Assembly: GCF_910580175.1 (NCBI RefSeq) | Contig: NZ_CAJTXD010000001.1 | Location: 413,562 to 477,561 of the forward strand | Length of the DNA stretch: 64,000 nt | Direction: 5' to 3' | From: an uncultured Alistipes sp. | Lineage (GTDB): Bacteria; Bacteroidota; Bacteroidia; Bacteroidales; Rikenellaceae | Part shown: in pieces, positions 42,459 to 51,079 of the stretch | Layout: each line of letters opens with the position of its first letter | Numbering within the stretch: position 1 is the first letter of the stretch | Program-made: the position numbers and the translations under genes | Notes under the pieces: generated by a model | Database searches by the model: none | The model's input: the letters and a program-made list of their open reading frames with translations, nothing else | Told to the model about the DNA's origin: nothing

Positions 42459-44081
42459 TTATTTTTTCTGCGTATCGTACGCGAGGGCCGCCGCCACGAA
42501 CCCCACGAAAAGCGGCGAGGGGCTTTGCACCGTACTCTTATACTCCGGATGGTACTGCGTTCCCACGAACCAGGGGTGGTGCTCCACCTCGACGACCTCC
42601 ACCAGATTGGTGTCGGGGTTCACACCCACGGCTTTCATGCCTGCCGCCTCGAACTGCTCCAGATAGTCGCTGTTGAACTCGTAGCGGTGGCGGTGGCGTT
42701 CCGAGACGTTCAGTTTCCCGTAGGCCGCGGCCACTTTCGAGCCTTTCTTCAACAGACACGGATAGGCGCCCAGACGCATCGTACCGCCCTTGGCCGTGAC
42801 TCCCTTCTGCTCCTCCATCAAGTCGATTACCGGATGGGGCGTGGCTTCCATCTCGCTGGAATTGGCATCGGCGATGCCCAGTACGTTGCGTGCAAATTCG
42901 ATCACGGCGCACTGCATGCCCAAGCAAATGCCCAGGAACGGAATCTTGTTCTCCCGGGCGAAACGCACCGCCTCGATCTTGCCCTCGATGCCGCGATTGC
43001 CGAAGCCCGGAGCCACCAGAATGCCGGCCATCTTGCCGAGTTGAGCCTCAACATTGTCGCGGCTGATCTTCTCGGAATTGACGTAGCGCAACTTTACCTT
43101 GCAGTCGTTCATCGCACCGGCATGCACGAACGATTCGCAGATCGACTTATAGGCGTCGGGCAGCTCGGTGTATTTGCCCACCAAAGCGATTTCCACCTGT
43201 CGGGAGGGATGTTTCACACGCTCCACGAAGTCGCTCCAAGCCGCCATGTCGGGTTCCTGCTCCGAACGGAGGTTCAGCTTGTCCAGCACCACTTCGTCCA
43301 GATGCTGCGCGTGCATGCGCAGGGGCACTTCGTAGATCGTCGGCACGTCGATAGACTCCATCACGGCGTTGGCGTCGACGTTGCAGAACAGCGCCACCTT
43401 GCGCCGCAGGTTGGTCGTCAGCGGACGCTCGGTGCGCAGCACCAGGATGTCGGGTTGCAAACCGTTCTCCAGCAAGGCCTTGACCGAATGCTGCGTAGGC
43501 TTGGTCTTCAGCTCGCCCGATGCCGCCATGTAGGGGATCAGGGTCAGATGCACGAGCGCCGAATTGCGCGACCCGAGCTGGTAGCGCAGCTGGCGCACCG
43601 ATTCGATGAACGGCAGCGACTCGATGTCGCCCACCGTGCCGCCGATCTCCGTGATGATGACATCGTATTTCTTCGTCTGACCGAGCAGCTGGATGCGGCG
43701 CTTGATTTCATCCGTGATGTGGGGAATTACCTGCACCGTCTTGCCTAAATACTCGCCCTTGCGCTCCTTCTCGATCACGCTCTTGTAGATCTTGCCCGTC
43801 GTCACGTTGTTGGCTTTCGAGGTGGGATGGTTCGTGAAGCGCTCGTAGTGACCCAGGTCGAGGTCGGTCTCGGCGCCGTCCTCCGTCACGTAGCATTCGC
43901 CGTGCTCGTAGGGGTTCAGCGTCCCGGGGTCGACATTGATATAGGGATCGAGCTTCTGGATCGTTACCGAGTAGCCGCGCGCCTGCAGCAGCCGGGCGAT
44001 CGAGGCCGAAATGATCCCCTTGCCCAACGAAGAGGCCACGCCGCCCGTCACGAATATGTACTTGGGTTTAGTCAGTTTCAT
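42459..44081 (-). CDS. pyrG: CTP synthase
   Basis: The 540-residue enzyme converts UTP to CTP using glutamine. The N-terminal synthase domain starts KYIFVTGGVASSLGKGIISAS. The C-terminal glutaminase has the nucleophile in FLGICLGMQC and the partner His/Glu in GTQYHPEYKS. Length is standard. The ATG overlaps the stop of the DUF349 gene (ATGA), so translation is coupled. CTP is also a substrate for lipid synthesis, which fits the neighbouring yidC only loosely. Confidence 0.97.
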   Translation of the reverse strand: MKLTKPKYIFVTGGVASSLGKGIISASIARLLQARGYSVTIQKLDPYINVDPGTLNPYEHGECYVTEDGAETDLDLGHYERFTNHPTSKANNVTTGKIYKSVIEKERKGEYLGKTVQVIPHITDEIKRRIQLLGQTKKYDVIITEIGGTVGDIESLPFIESVRQLRYQLGSRNSALVHLTLIPYMAASGELKTKPTQHSVKALLENGLQPDILVLRTERPLTTNLRRKVALFCNVDANAVMESIDVPTIYEVPLRMHAQHLDEVVLDKLNLRSEQEPDMAAWSDFVERVKHPSRQVEIALVGKYTELPDAYKSICESFVHAGAMNDCKVKLRYVNSEKISRDNVEAQLGKMAGILVAPGFGNRGIEGKIEAVRFARENKIPFLGICLGMQCAVIEFARNVLGIADANSSEMEATPHPVIDLMEEQKGVTAKGGTMRLGAYPCLLKKGSKVAAAYGKLNVSERHRHRYEFNSDYLEQFEAAGMKAVGVNPDTNLVEVVEVEHHPWFVGTQYHPEYKSTVQSPSPLFVGFVAAALAYDTQKK

Positions 44082-46174
44082 TTATCTTCTTGTTTGTCGT
44101 TGTTTGCGTTTTTCTGCACCTCGGCGGCCTGGCGATCCAGCAGTTTTACCTTTTCGACCGTCGCCGCGATCTCCTCGTGCATGCGCGCGATTTTCGACCG
44201 GACATCCGCGATCAGCGTCTCGGCGCCTTTCGAGCGGGCGAAGAACCCGATGTTGTTCTCCAGCTGAGCCGCCTCCTGCTCCAACTGGCGCACACGGTTG
44301 CAGAGCCGCTCGCGCTCCGTGCGCATGCGCTTCTCGCCCGCCGACCGCAGGGTGGCGACCTTCTCGCGGAAGCGGTTCATCGAGCGGTCGCGCTCCGTGC
44401 CGCGCAGGGCCGCGAACAATTCGTCGACGACCGCCTTGTAACGCTTCTGCACCGCATCCTTCTGCTTGATGGGCACGAAGCCGATCTCGCCCCAGCGGCG
44501 CTGGAACTCGCGGATCGCCTCATAACCTCCGGCCTTGACATCCGCCGCAGCCATCTCGTCCAACAGGGAGAGCTTCTTTTGCAAGTTCTCTTCGTATTCG
44601 TTATTCTCGGTGGCGAAATGGACGCTCTTGCGCTCGAAGAACTTGTCGCAGGCCGCACGGAAGCGTTTCCACACCGCATCCGCATGGCGGCGCGACACGG
44701 CCCCCGTCTCTTTCCAGCGGGCTTGCAGGGCGATCAGTTCGTCGGTCGTCTTCTTCCAGTCCTCGCTGTTCATCAGCGCCTCGGCCGCCTCGCACAATTC
44801 GTTCTTGAGTTGCAAATTATGATCCATTTCAGCCTTGAAACCCTCGTAGAAACGGCGCTTGCACTCGAAAAACTTGTCGCAGGCCGCGCGGAAGCGTTCG
44901 TAGATGCGGTTGTTGTCTTTCTTGGGCGCGAAGCCGATGGTTTTCCAGGTCTTCTGTATCTCCAAAAGCCGTTCGCTGGCCCGGTTCCACTCCTTGCGGG
45001 AAACGAGCGGCTGCGCCGCCAGCTCCTCCGTCGCCGCGCACAGCCCGGTTTTCAACTCCAGGTTCTTCTGCTGTTCGGCCTTCAGCGCTTCGAAATATTC
45101 TTGATGCTGCTTGTTGATGCGCGTCGAAGCCTCCTTGAAACGTTCCCAGAGCGTCTCCTTGTATTCGTGGGCCACCGGCCCCGTCTCGCGCCATTCGTCG
45201 TGCAGCTTCTGCAACTTGCGGAACGCCTCCACGATCGACGGCTCCAGCACCAGCGCCTCGGCCGCCTCGCACAAGGCGACCTTGTGCTCGTAATTCTTTT
45301 TCAGATCGAGATCGCGCAGCTCCTTGTTGATCTTGATGAAGCCGTAGAAGTTCTCCACTTGCAGGTTGTAGTTCTCCCACAAATCCTTGACGTTGGTCTG
45401 GGGCACCATGCCGGTCTCTTTCCAGCGGGTCTGCAATTCGCGGAACTTGTTGAACGTATGGTCGAGCGTCTCGTCCGAGCCGACCAGCTCCTTGATCTCT
45501 TCGATGATCCCCAACTTGACCTGCAAGTTGCGCTCCTGCTCCGCTTCGAGACCGGCCAGAAACTCGTCGCGGCGGCGGCGATACGCTTTGAACAACTCCT
45601 TGAGCCGGGTCTCGGCGTCGTCCGCCGTCGGCACGAACGCCTCCTCCGCCCCGCCCTGCGCCACGAAAGCGCGCCGCGCCGTCTCGACCTCGGCCCGGCG
45701 CATGCGGTAGAAAGCGATCTTCAGCGCCTCCACCTCCCGGCGGATCGCCTGCACGGGCCGTTCTTCGAGCATGCGGGCGAATTCGGCCAGCAGTTCGTCC
45801 TTGTTTTCAGCCTTGAAAAGAAGTTCCGACGACTCCCCGGCAGCCGATTCTCCGGCTTCGGCCTCCTCGGCCGTCTCGCCCTCGATCTCCAGTCCGGCGT
45901 CGCGGGCCGCCAGCGCGGCCTCCTCCTCCGAGAAATCCACCTCGGCATCCGCCGCATCCCCGTCCGTTCCCGACTCTGCGGCTTCGGTCGTTTCGGCAAC
46001 ATCGCACGGCCGTCCGGCACATGCAGGAGAGACGCCGGCCGCAAGGTCGGCAGAAGATTCTTCCGATGCGGACTCCGCCTGCGCGGCATCCGTGCAGGGT
46101 GCGGTCTGCAATTCTTCAGCCCCAGGGCTGACATGCTCTGCGGGAGCATGGAGAGTCGGTTTTTCAGTGGCCAT
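44078..46174 (-). CDS. DUF349 repeat protein
   Basis: Start at ATG 46174 (MATEKPTLHAPAEHVSP); the open frame runs upstream to 46768 but that part is antisense to a response regulator. The 698-residue protein has a low-complexity acidic N-terminal third (to about 190), then several DUF349 repeats. Each shows a W-K-E/D-T-G segment (ELQTRWKETGMVP, LHDEWRETGPVA, QARWKETGAVS) and a helical linker. It is highly charged and cytosolic. DUF349 proteins are common in Bacteroidetes; function is unknown. Confidence 0.85.
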   Translation of the reverse strand: MATEKPTLHAPAEHVSPGAEELQTAPCTDAAQAESASEESSADLAAGVSPACAGRPCDVAETTEAAESGTDGDAADAEVDFSEEEAALAARDAGLEIEGETAEEAEAGESAAGESSELLFKAENKDELLAEFARMLEERPVQAIRREVEALKIAFYRMRRAEVETARRAFVAQGGAEEAFVPTADDAETRLKELFKAYRRRRDEFLAGLEAEQERNLQVKLGIIEEIKELVGSDETLDHTFNKFRELQTRWKETGMVPQTNVKDLWENYNLQVENFYGFIKINKELRDLDLKKNYEHKVALCEAAEALVLEPSIVEAFRKLQKLHDEWRETGPVAHEYKETLWERFKEASTRINKQHQEYFEALKAEQQKNLELKTGLCAATEELAAQPLVSRKEWNRASERLLEIQKTWKTIGFAPKKDNNRIYERFRAACDKFFECKRRFYEGFKAEMDHNLQLKNELCEAAEALMNSEDWKKTTDELIALQARWKETGAVSRRHADAVWKRFRAACDKFFERKSVHFATENNEYEENLQKKLSLLDEMAAADVKAGGYEAIREFQRRWGEIGFVPIKQKDAVQKRYKAVVDELFAALRGTERDRSMNRFREKVATLRSAGEKRMRTERERLCNRVRQLEQEAAQLENNIGFFARSKGAETLIADVRSKIARMHEEIAATVEKVKLLDRQAAEVQKNANNDKQEDK

Positions 46175-46224
46175 TTCGATAGCGATTTTAGTGCGTTCTA
46201 CACTACGGAAATATATGAATCCTG

Positions 46225-46255
46225 CAAATATAACCATTTTTCCCATGACGGCGAA
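46225..46255 (-). promoter_or_regulatory. Promoter of DUF349-pyrG-yidC
   Basis: On the minus strand TTCG, 19 bases, TATATTTG. The -7 box is a perfect TAnnTTTG, about 50 bases before the ATG. Confidence 0.5.
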
Positions 46256-46330
46256 TGATTTCCACGGAAAATTCGTATCTTCGCATAAAACACCCGCAAC
46301 ACTTTCGGACACACCAACCAACCGCCACCC

Positions 46331-46999
46331 ATGAGCCACCGCATCCTGCTGGTCGACGACGAACCCGACATCCTCGAATTCGTGCGCTACAACCTCCTCA
46401 AGGAGGGCTACGAGGTCTTCACGGCCTGCAACGGCGCCCAGGCGCTCGAAACGGCCGCCGCCTGCCGCCCCCACCTCATTCTGCTGGACCGCATGATGCC
46501 CGTCATGGACGGTGCCGAAACCTGCCGCGCCATCCGGCGCGATCCGCAGCTCAAGGAAACGATGGTCGTCTTCCTTTCCGCTTTGGGCGAGGAAGAACAG
46601 CAGCTTACCGGATTCGACGTCGGAGCCGACGACTACCTGACCAAACCCATCCGCATGAAGCTGCTCGTCAGCCGCGTGAAAGCCATCCTCAACCGCATCG
46701 ACGCACAAAGCGATGCAGCACCCGCCGCATCCGGGCCGACCATCGACCGCGAACGCTACACGGTGCACTGCGACGGCCGCGAAATCGCCCTGCCGCGCAA
46801 GGAATTCGCGCTGCTGGAACTACTCAGCTCCTCGCCCGGGAAACTGGTCTCCCGCGAGGAAATCTATGCCAAGATATGGGGCACGCAGGTTGTCGTCGGC
46901 GACCGCACGATCGATGTGCACATCCGCAAGCTGCGCCAGAAAATCGGCGAACAGCGCATTACCACAGTCAAGGGCGTCGGTTACCGCTACGAACCGTAG
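46331..46999 (+). CDS. OmpR/PhoB-type response regulator
   Basis: The 222-residue protein has a receiver domain with D9/D10, phospho-acceptor D53 (LLDRMMP), S83 and K105 (YLTKP). A winged-helix DNA-binding domain follows (about 130-222, VSREEIYAKIWGTQVVVGDRTIDVHIRKLR, ending GVGYRYEP; motif quoted in part). All switch residues are present. No histidine kinase gene lies beside it, so its partner is elsewhere. It is divergent from the DUF349 operon, with 156 bases between. Confidence 0.93.
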   Translation: MSHRILLVDDEPDILEFVRYNLLKEGYEVFTACNGAQALETAAACRPHLILLDRMMPVMDGAETCRAIRRDPQLKETMVVFLSALGEEEQQLTGFDVGADDYLTKPIRMKLLVSRVKAILNRIDAQSDAAPAASGPTIDRERYTVHCDGREIALPRKEFALLELLSSSPGKLVSREEIYAKIWGTQVVVGDRTIDVHIRKLRQKIGEQRITTVKGVGYRYEP

Positions 47000-47355
47000 C
47001 AGAAAATGCAGCCCGCAACTCCGAGACCCCCTATTCCGTTCTGCGGCTCCGAGACAGCGGATTCCGACCCGCCCTTCCGGCATACCCTATTTCGGCCCTG
47101 CACCCCCGCAACCGCAAAACACCCGGCCCGGCCCGAAATTCCGCCCTTCCGGCAGCACCTGCATCAAACGCCGGCAGACTCCTGCATCAAGTTGCAGCCC
47201 GACCGCGCAAGCATTGCCGCTTGCGGAACGGCATCGTCGTCGACCCGCCGAATCGCGGCCGCGCTGTCCAACTGCCGGATCGGCGAAGCGCCCGATCCGA
47301 CGATTTTTTCGCCTAATCGAACAAAATTTATTCGGACTGCAACTATTTTTTTGCA
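47000..47355. other. GC-rich stretch without a credible gene
   Basis: A 120-codon frame (47006-47368) crosses it, but it is Pro/Arg/Ser-rich with no domain or codon pattern like its neighbours. I see no gene, repeat or RNA here. Confidence 0.45.
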
Positions 47356-47363
47356 TAAATTTG
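47356..47363 (+). promoter_or_regulatory. -7 box upstream of ackA
   Basis: TAAATTTG fits TAnnTTTG. It lies 62 bases before the ackA ATG, in an AT-rich stretch that contrasts with the GC-rich DNA before it. Confidence 0.45.
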
Positions 47364-47424
47364 CATGATCGTAAAAATTTGCCTACATTTATCTTATAAT
47401 TTGTCTTAACAATTCATACTTAAA

Positions 47425-48627
47425 ATGGTAATATTGGTACTCAACTGCGGCTCGTCGTCGATCAAATACCAGGTCATCGACATGAAGTCCGCTTCCAGCA
47501 AACTGCTCGCCAAGGGTCTGGTCGAGCGTATCGGCCTGCCCGAGGGCGATCTCACGCACAAACCCGTCGGCAAGGAGCCGTTCGAACTCCACCGCCCCAT
47601 CCCCGACCACACCACCGGCATCCAGCTGGTCATGGAAGCCCTGACCGATGCGGGCCACGGCGTCATCCGCTCGCTCGACGAAGTCAAGGCCGTCGGCCAT
47701 CGCGTGGCCCACGGCGGCGAGTTCTTCCCCCAGAGCTGCCTGGTCGACGACGACACCAAGCAAAAAATACTCTCCCTCTGCCAGATCGCACCGCTCCACA
47801 ATCCGGCCAGCCTCGAAGGCATCCGCGCCATCGAGCAGGTGCTGCCCGGCGTGCCGCAGGTCACGGTCTTCGACACGTCGTTCCACCAGACCATTCCGGC
47901 CGTGAACTTCATGTTCGCCCTGCCCTACGAATACTACGAGAAATACCGCGTCCGCAAATACGGATTCCACGGCACGAGCCACAAGTTCGTGGCCCGCGAG
48001 GGCGCCAAACTCGCAGGACTGGATTTCGACCGCGCGAAGATCATTACCTGCCACATCGGCAACGGCGGCTCCGTAACGGCCGTTCTCAACGGCAAGTCGT
48101 TCGACACCTCGATGGGCTTCTCGCCCCTGGACGGTCTGGTCATGGGCACCCGCTGCGGCCAGGTCGACGCCAGCGCCATCACGTTCATCGGCGAAAAGGA
48201 GGGTCTCTCCTTCGCCCAGCTCGACACCATGATGAACAAGAAGTCCGGCGTGCTGGGGCTTACCGGCATTTCGAGCGACATGCGCGACATCGACCGCGCC
48301 TACAACGAGGGCAACCCCCGCGCCATCCTCGCCCGCGACATGTACTACGGACGCATCAAGAAGTTCATCGGCCAGTATGCCGCCGAGATGGGCGGCGTCG
48401 ACCTGATCGTCTTCACGGGCGGCGTCGGCGAGAACTCGTGCGAGATGCGCGAAGCCGTATGCTCGGGGCTGGAGTTCATGGGCGTGCATTTCGACAAGAA
48501 TGCCAACGCCGGTACGCGGGGCGTCGACAAGATGCTGTCCGCGCCCGATTCGAAAGTCAAGGTCGCCGTCGTTCCCACCAACGAAGAACTGGTCATCGCC
48601 ACGGACACGTATAATCTGGTAAAGTAA
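47425..48627 (+). CDS. ackA: Acetate kinase
   Basis: The 400-residue enzyme interconverts acetyl phosphate and acetate with ATP. Family marks are LVLNCGSSSIKYQ at the start, VFDTSFHQTIP, FHGTSHK and TCHIGNGGSVTAV, and GGVGENS near the C-terminus. Full length. It is followed by genes for the two enzymes of the butyryl-phosphate route, so this small cluster handles the last ATP-forming steps of acid fermentation. A phosphate acetyltransferase gene for AckA is not adjacent, unless the Ptb-like enzyme also takes acetyl-CoA. Confidence 0.96.
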   Translation: MVILVLNCGSSSIKYQVIDMKSASSKLLAKGLVERIGLPEGDLTHKPVGKEPFELHRPIPDHTTGIQLVMEALTDAGHGVIRSLDEVKAVGHRVAHGGEFFPQSCLVDDDTKQKILSLCQIAPLHNPASLEGIRAIEQVLPGVPQVTVFDTSFHQTIPAVNFMFALPYEYYEKYRVRKYGFHGTSHKFVAREGAKLAGLDFDRAKIITCHIGNGGSVTAVLNGKSFDTSMGFSPLDGLVMGTRCGQVDASAITFIGEKEGLSFAQLDTMMNKKSGVLGLTGISSDMRDIDRAYNEGNPRAILARDMYYGRIKKFIGQYAAEMGGVDLIVFTGGVGENSCEMREAVCSGLEFMGVHFDKNANAGTRGVDKMLSAPDSKVKVAVVPTNEELVIATDTYNLVK

Positions 48628-48786
48628 AAAACGGAACTGTAAAGTCGTGTCGTAACGGCGATTCTTCGAATCGTGCAGGCCGCAGCCTCTCCCGGCGGAG
48701 ACCCGCGCGCGCTCCGCAGGCTACGGCAGCCTACGACATGAAAAGTATAATTCCATAAATAATAACCGAAAAAACAAAAAATAACC

Positions 48787-49692
48787 ATGATCCAACATCT
48801 TACAGAAATCGTCGAGGAAGCGAGAAAGAAAGGCAAGAAACGTTTGGCCGTCGCCTATGGCCAGGATTCGCATACGCTGGAAGCCGTCTACGAGGCTTAC
48901 CGGGAAGGGCTGGTCGAGCCGACGCTCTTCGGCGAGCAGGCCGTCATCGAGCAGGTCTGCCGCGACAACAACATCGACATCAACGCATTCCGCATCGTCG
49001 ACGAAAAGAGCGACGTCAAGTGCGTGCAGCTGGCCGTGGCCGCTGTGGTGGCCGGCGAAGCCGACGTACTGATGAAAGGCCTTGTTTCGACCGACAAATA
49101 CATGCGCGGCATCCTCAACAAGGAGGCAGGACTTTTCCCCCCGAAAGGCGTGTTGAGCCATGTTTCGATCTCTGAAATGCCTTGCTACCACAAGCTCATC
49201 GTCATGTCCGACGTAGCCGTCATTCCGCTGCCCGACTTCAAGCAGAAGATGAAGCAGATCGGCTACCTCGCGCAGACGGCCAACCTGCTGGGCATCAAGA
49301 CTCCCAAGATCGCCTGCATCGCACCTTCGGAGCAAGTGCTGCCCAACGTCGTCTCGTCGACCGAGGGAGCGCTGCTGGCCAAGATGGGCGACCGCGGCCA
49401 GCTGGGCAACGTGATCGTCGACGGCCCGCTGTCGCTCGACGTCGCGCTTTTCAAGGAGGTAGCCGAGCATAAGAAGGTCAAGGGTTCGTCGGTTGCCGGC
49501 GATCCCGACTGCCTGCTGTTCCCCAACATCGAGTCGGCCAACGTCTTCTTCAAGTCGACGACGCACCTTTGCGGAGGCGAACTGGCCGCTATGGTCATGG
49601 GCACCAAAGTTCCGTGCGTGCTTACCTCGCGCGGCGACAGCAGCAAGACCAAGCTCTACTCCATCGCTCTGGCCTGCCTGGCCGCGAAATAG
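48787..49692 (+). CDS. ptb: Phosphate butyryltransferase (Pta/Ptb family)
   Basis: The 301-residue protein is of the short Pta/Ptb family (VAYGQDSHTLEAVYEA; DVLMKGLVSTDKYMRGIL; SSTEGALLAKM). It moves the acyl group from CoA to phosphate. Placement between acetate kinase and butyrate kinase supports butyryl-CoA as substrate, although this family can act on other short acyl-CoAs. It begins 160 bases after ackA and is followed by buk after 114 bases. Confidence 0.9.
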   Translation: MIQHLTEIVEEARKKGKKRLAVAYGQDSHTLEAVYEAYREGLVEPTLFGEQAVIEQVCRDNNIDINAFRIVDEKSDVKCVQLAVAAVVAGEADVLMKGLVSTDKYMRGILNKEAGLFPPKGVLSHVSISEMPCYHKLIVMSDVAVIPLPDFKQKMKQIGYLAQTANLLGIKTPKIACIAPSEQVLPNVVSSTEGALLAKMGDRGQLGNVIVDGPLSLDVALFKEVAEHKKVKGSSVAGDPDCLLFPNIESANVFFKSTTHLCGGELAAMVMGTKVPCVLTSRGDSSKTKLYSIALACLAAK

Positions 49693-49806
49693 ACGTTTCC
49701 GGGTGCCCGACCGGCCCGCTGCGTCGTCCTGCGGCACAGCGCAGAAAGGCCGGGCGCGACGCCCCGACACTGCAAACCTCCGAATTCCAATTTCGAACCG
49801 AGACCT

Positions 49807-50874
49807 ATGGCATTCAAAATATTAGCGATAAATCCCGGCTCAACTTCCACGAAGGTCGCCCTCTACGAAGAGGAGCGGCCTTTGCTGGAACTCACCCTGC
49901 GCCACACTACCGAAGAAGTTTCGCGCTTCGCCGACGTCATCGACCAGCTCGACTGGCGCCGCGGGCTGATCCTCTCCACGCTTCGTGACAACGGATTCGA
50001 CATCAAGGAGTTGTCGGCCGTCATCGGCCGCGGCGGCCTGATCCGCCCCGTCACGGCAGGCGTCTACGAAGTCAATTCGCGCATGCGCCACGACTTGCGC
50101 CACGCACAGATGAAGCACGCCTGCAACCTCGGCGGACTGCTCGCTGCACAGATCGCCCACATGGCCAAAGTCAAGGCCTACATTGCCGATCCTCCCGTGG
50201 TCGACGAGATGGACGACGTAGCCCGCATTACCGGCATGCCCATGTGCCCGCGCAAACCGATCTTCCACGCCCTCAACCAGAAAGCCATCGCCCGTCTGCA
50301 TTGCGAGCGCAGCGGCTGCATCTACGAGAAGTCGAACCTCATCGTCGCCCACATGGGCGGCGGCATCTCCGTGGCGGCGCACCGCCAAGGCCGCATCGTC
50401 GACGTCAACAACGCGTTGGACGGCGACGGGCCGTTCGCGCCCGACCGTGCCGGCAACATTCCCTCTGCCGAATTGATAAAAACCTGCTTCTCCGGCAAAT
50501 ACACCAAGGAGGAGCTGCTCAAGTTCATCTCCAGCAAGGGCGGTTTGGTCGCCTTGCTCGGCACCAACTCCGTGATTCAGGTCGTGGAACGCATCCAGCA
50601 GGGCGACGAACGTGCCCGCAAGGTGCTCGACGCCATGTGCTACAACATTGCCAAACAGATCGGCGCCATGGCCGCTGCTATGGCCGGCCAAGTCGACGGC
50701 ATCCTGCTTACGGGCGGCATCGCATTCAACGAACAGATCGTCGATGCCATTCGGGAACGGTGTTCGTTCATCGCCCCCGTTTCGGTCTACCCCGGGGAAA
50801 ACGAGCTGGAGGCCTTGGCCATCAATGCCCTGGTTGTCCTGCGCGGGGTCATCCAACCCAAAATCTACGAGTAA
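49807..50874 (+). CDS. buk: Butyrate kinase
   Basis: The 355-residue product shows the acetate/butyrate kinase fold with LAINPGSTSTKVALYEEE at the N-terminus, VAHMGGGISVAAHRQGRIVD and ILLTGGIAFNE. The NPGSTSTK form is that of butyrate kinases rather than acetate kinases. It makes ATP from butyryl phosphate, the product of the preceding enzyme. A strong terminator follows at 51030. Confidence 0.93.
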   Translation: MAFKILAINPGSTSTKVALYEEERPLLELTLRHTTEEVSRFADVIDQLDWRRGLILSTLRDNGFDIKELSAVIGRGGLIRPVTAGVYEVNSRMRHDLRHAQMKHACNLGGLLAAQIAHMAKVKAYIADPPVVDEMDDVARITGMPMCPRKPIFHALNQKAIARLHCERSGCIYEKSNLIVAHMGGGISVAAHRQGRIVDVNNALDGDGPFAPDRAGNIPSAELIKTCFSGKYTKEELLKFISSKGGLVALLGTNSVIQVVERIQQGDERARKVLDAMCYNIAKQIGAMAAAMAGQVDGILLTGGIAFNEQIVDAIRERCSFIAPVSVYPGENELEALAINALVVLRGVIQPKIYE

Positions 50875-50910
50875 ACGATCCGGACGTCGGAACTCATCAT
50901 GACCGCAACG

Positions 50911-50979
50911 ATGCGCAAGGCCGATCCGCAACATCTGATTCTGGGCGCGCGTCTGCACGACTGGCTCAAGTCAGCATAG
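50911..50979 (+). pseudogene. Fragment of a second agarase-like hydrolase gene
   Basis: Bases 50913-50964 match 51557-51608, inside the next gene, at 51 of 52 positions but in the opposite orientation. In frame the fragment reads MRKADPQHLILGARLHDW, then leaves homology and stops. It is too short to be a gene and looks like the remnant of an inverted duplication. Confidence 0.75.
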
Positions 50980-51029
50980 GCGGCATAAGCCGGCTCGCAT
51001 TCAAGACTTTTCGACCTCTTATCCTACAC

Positions 51030-51061
51030 AACAACCCGGGAACGAATTCCCGGGTTGTTGT
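51030..51061. terminator. Bidirectional terminator between buk and the PUL
   Basis: A perfect 14-bp stem (51030-51043 with 51048-51061), loop CGAA, T-run to the right. It separates convergent units. Confidence 0.85.
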
Positions 51062-51079
51062 TTTCTTATGTCGGCTGCA

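Noticed and set aside
39987..43748. 1253-codon open frame on the plus strand
   Set aside because: It crosses rlmI in another frame and runs antisense to yidC and pyrG. Composition is His/Arg/Asp-rich, typical of a shadow frame.
46175..46768. Longer start for the DUF349 protein
   Set aside because: The added 198 codons are antisense to the response regulator gene and lack homology; a good promoter lies at 46225-46255.
47006..47368. 120-codon frame after the response regulator
   Set aside because: Low-complexity Pro/Arg/Ser composition, no domain, and it ends in the ackA promoter region.
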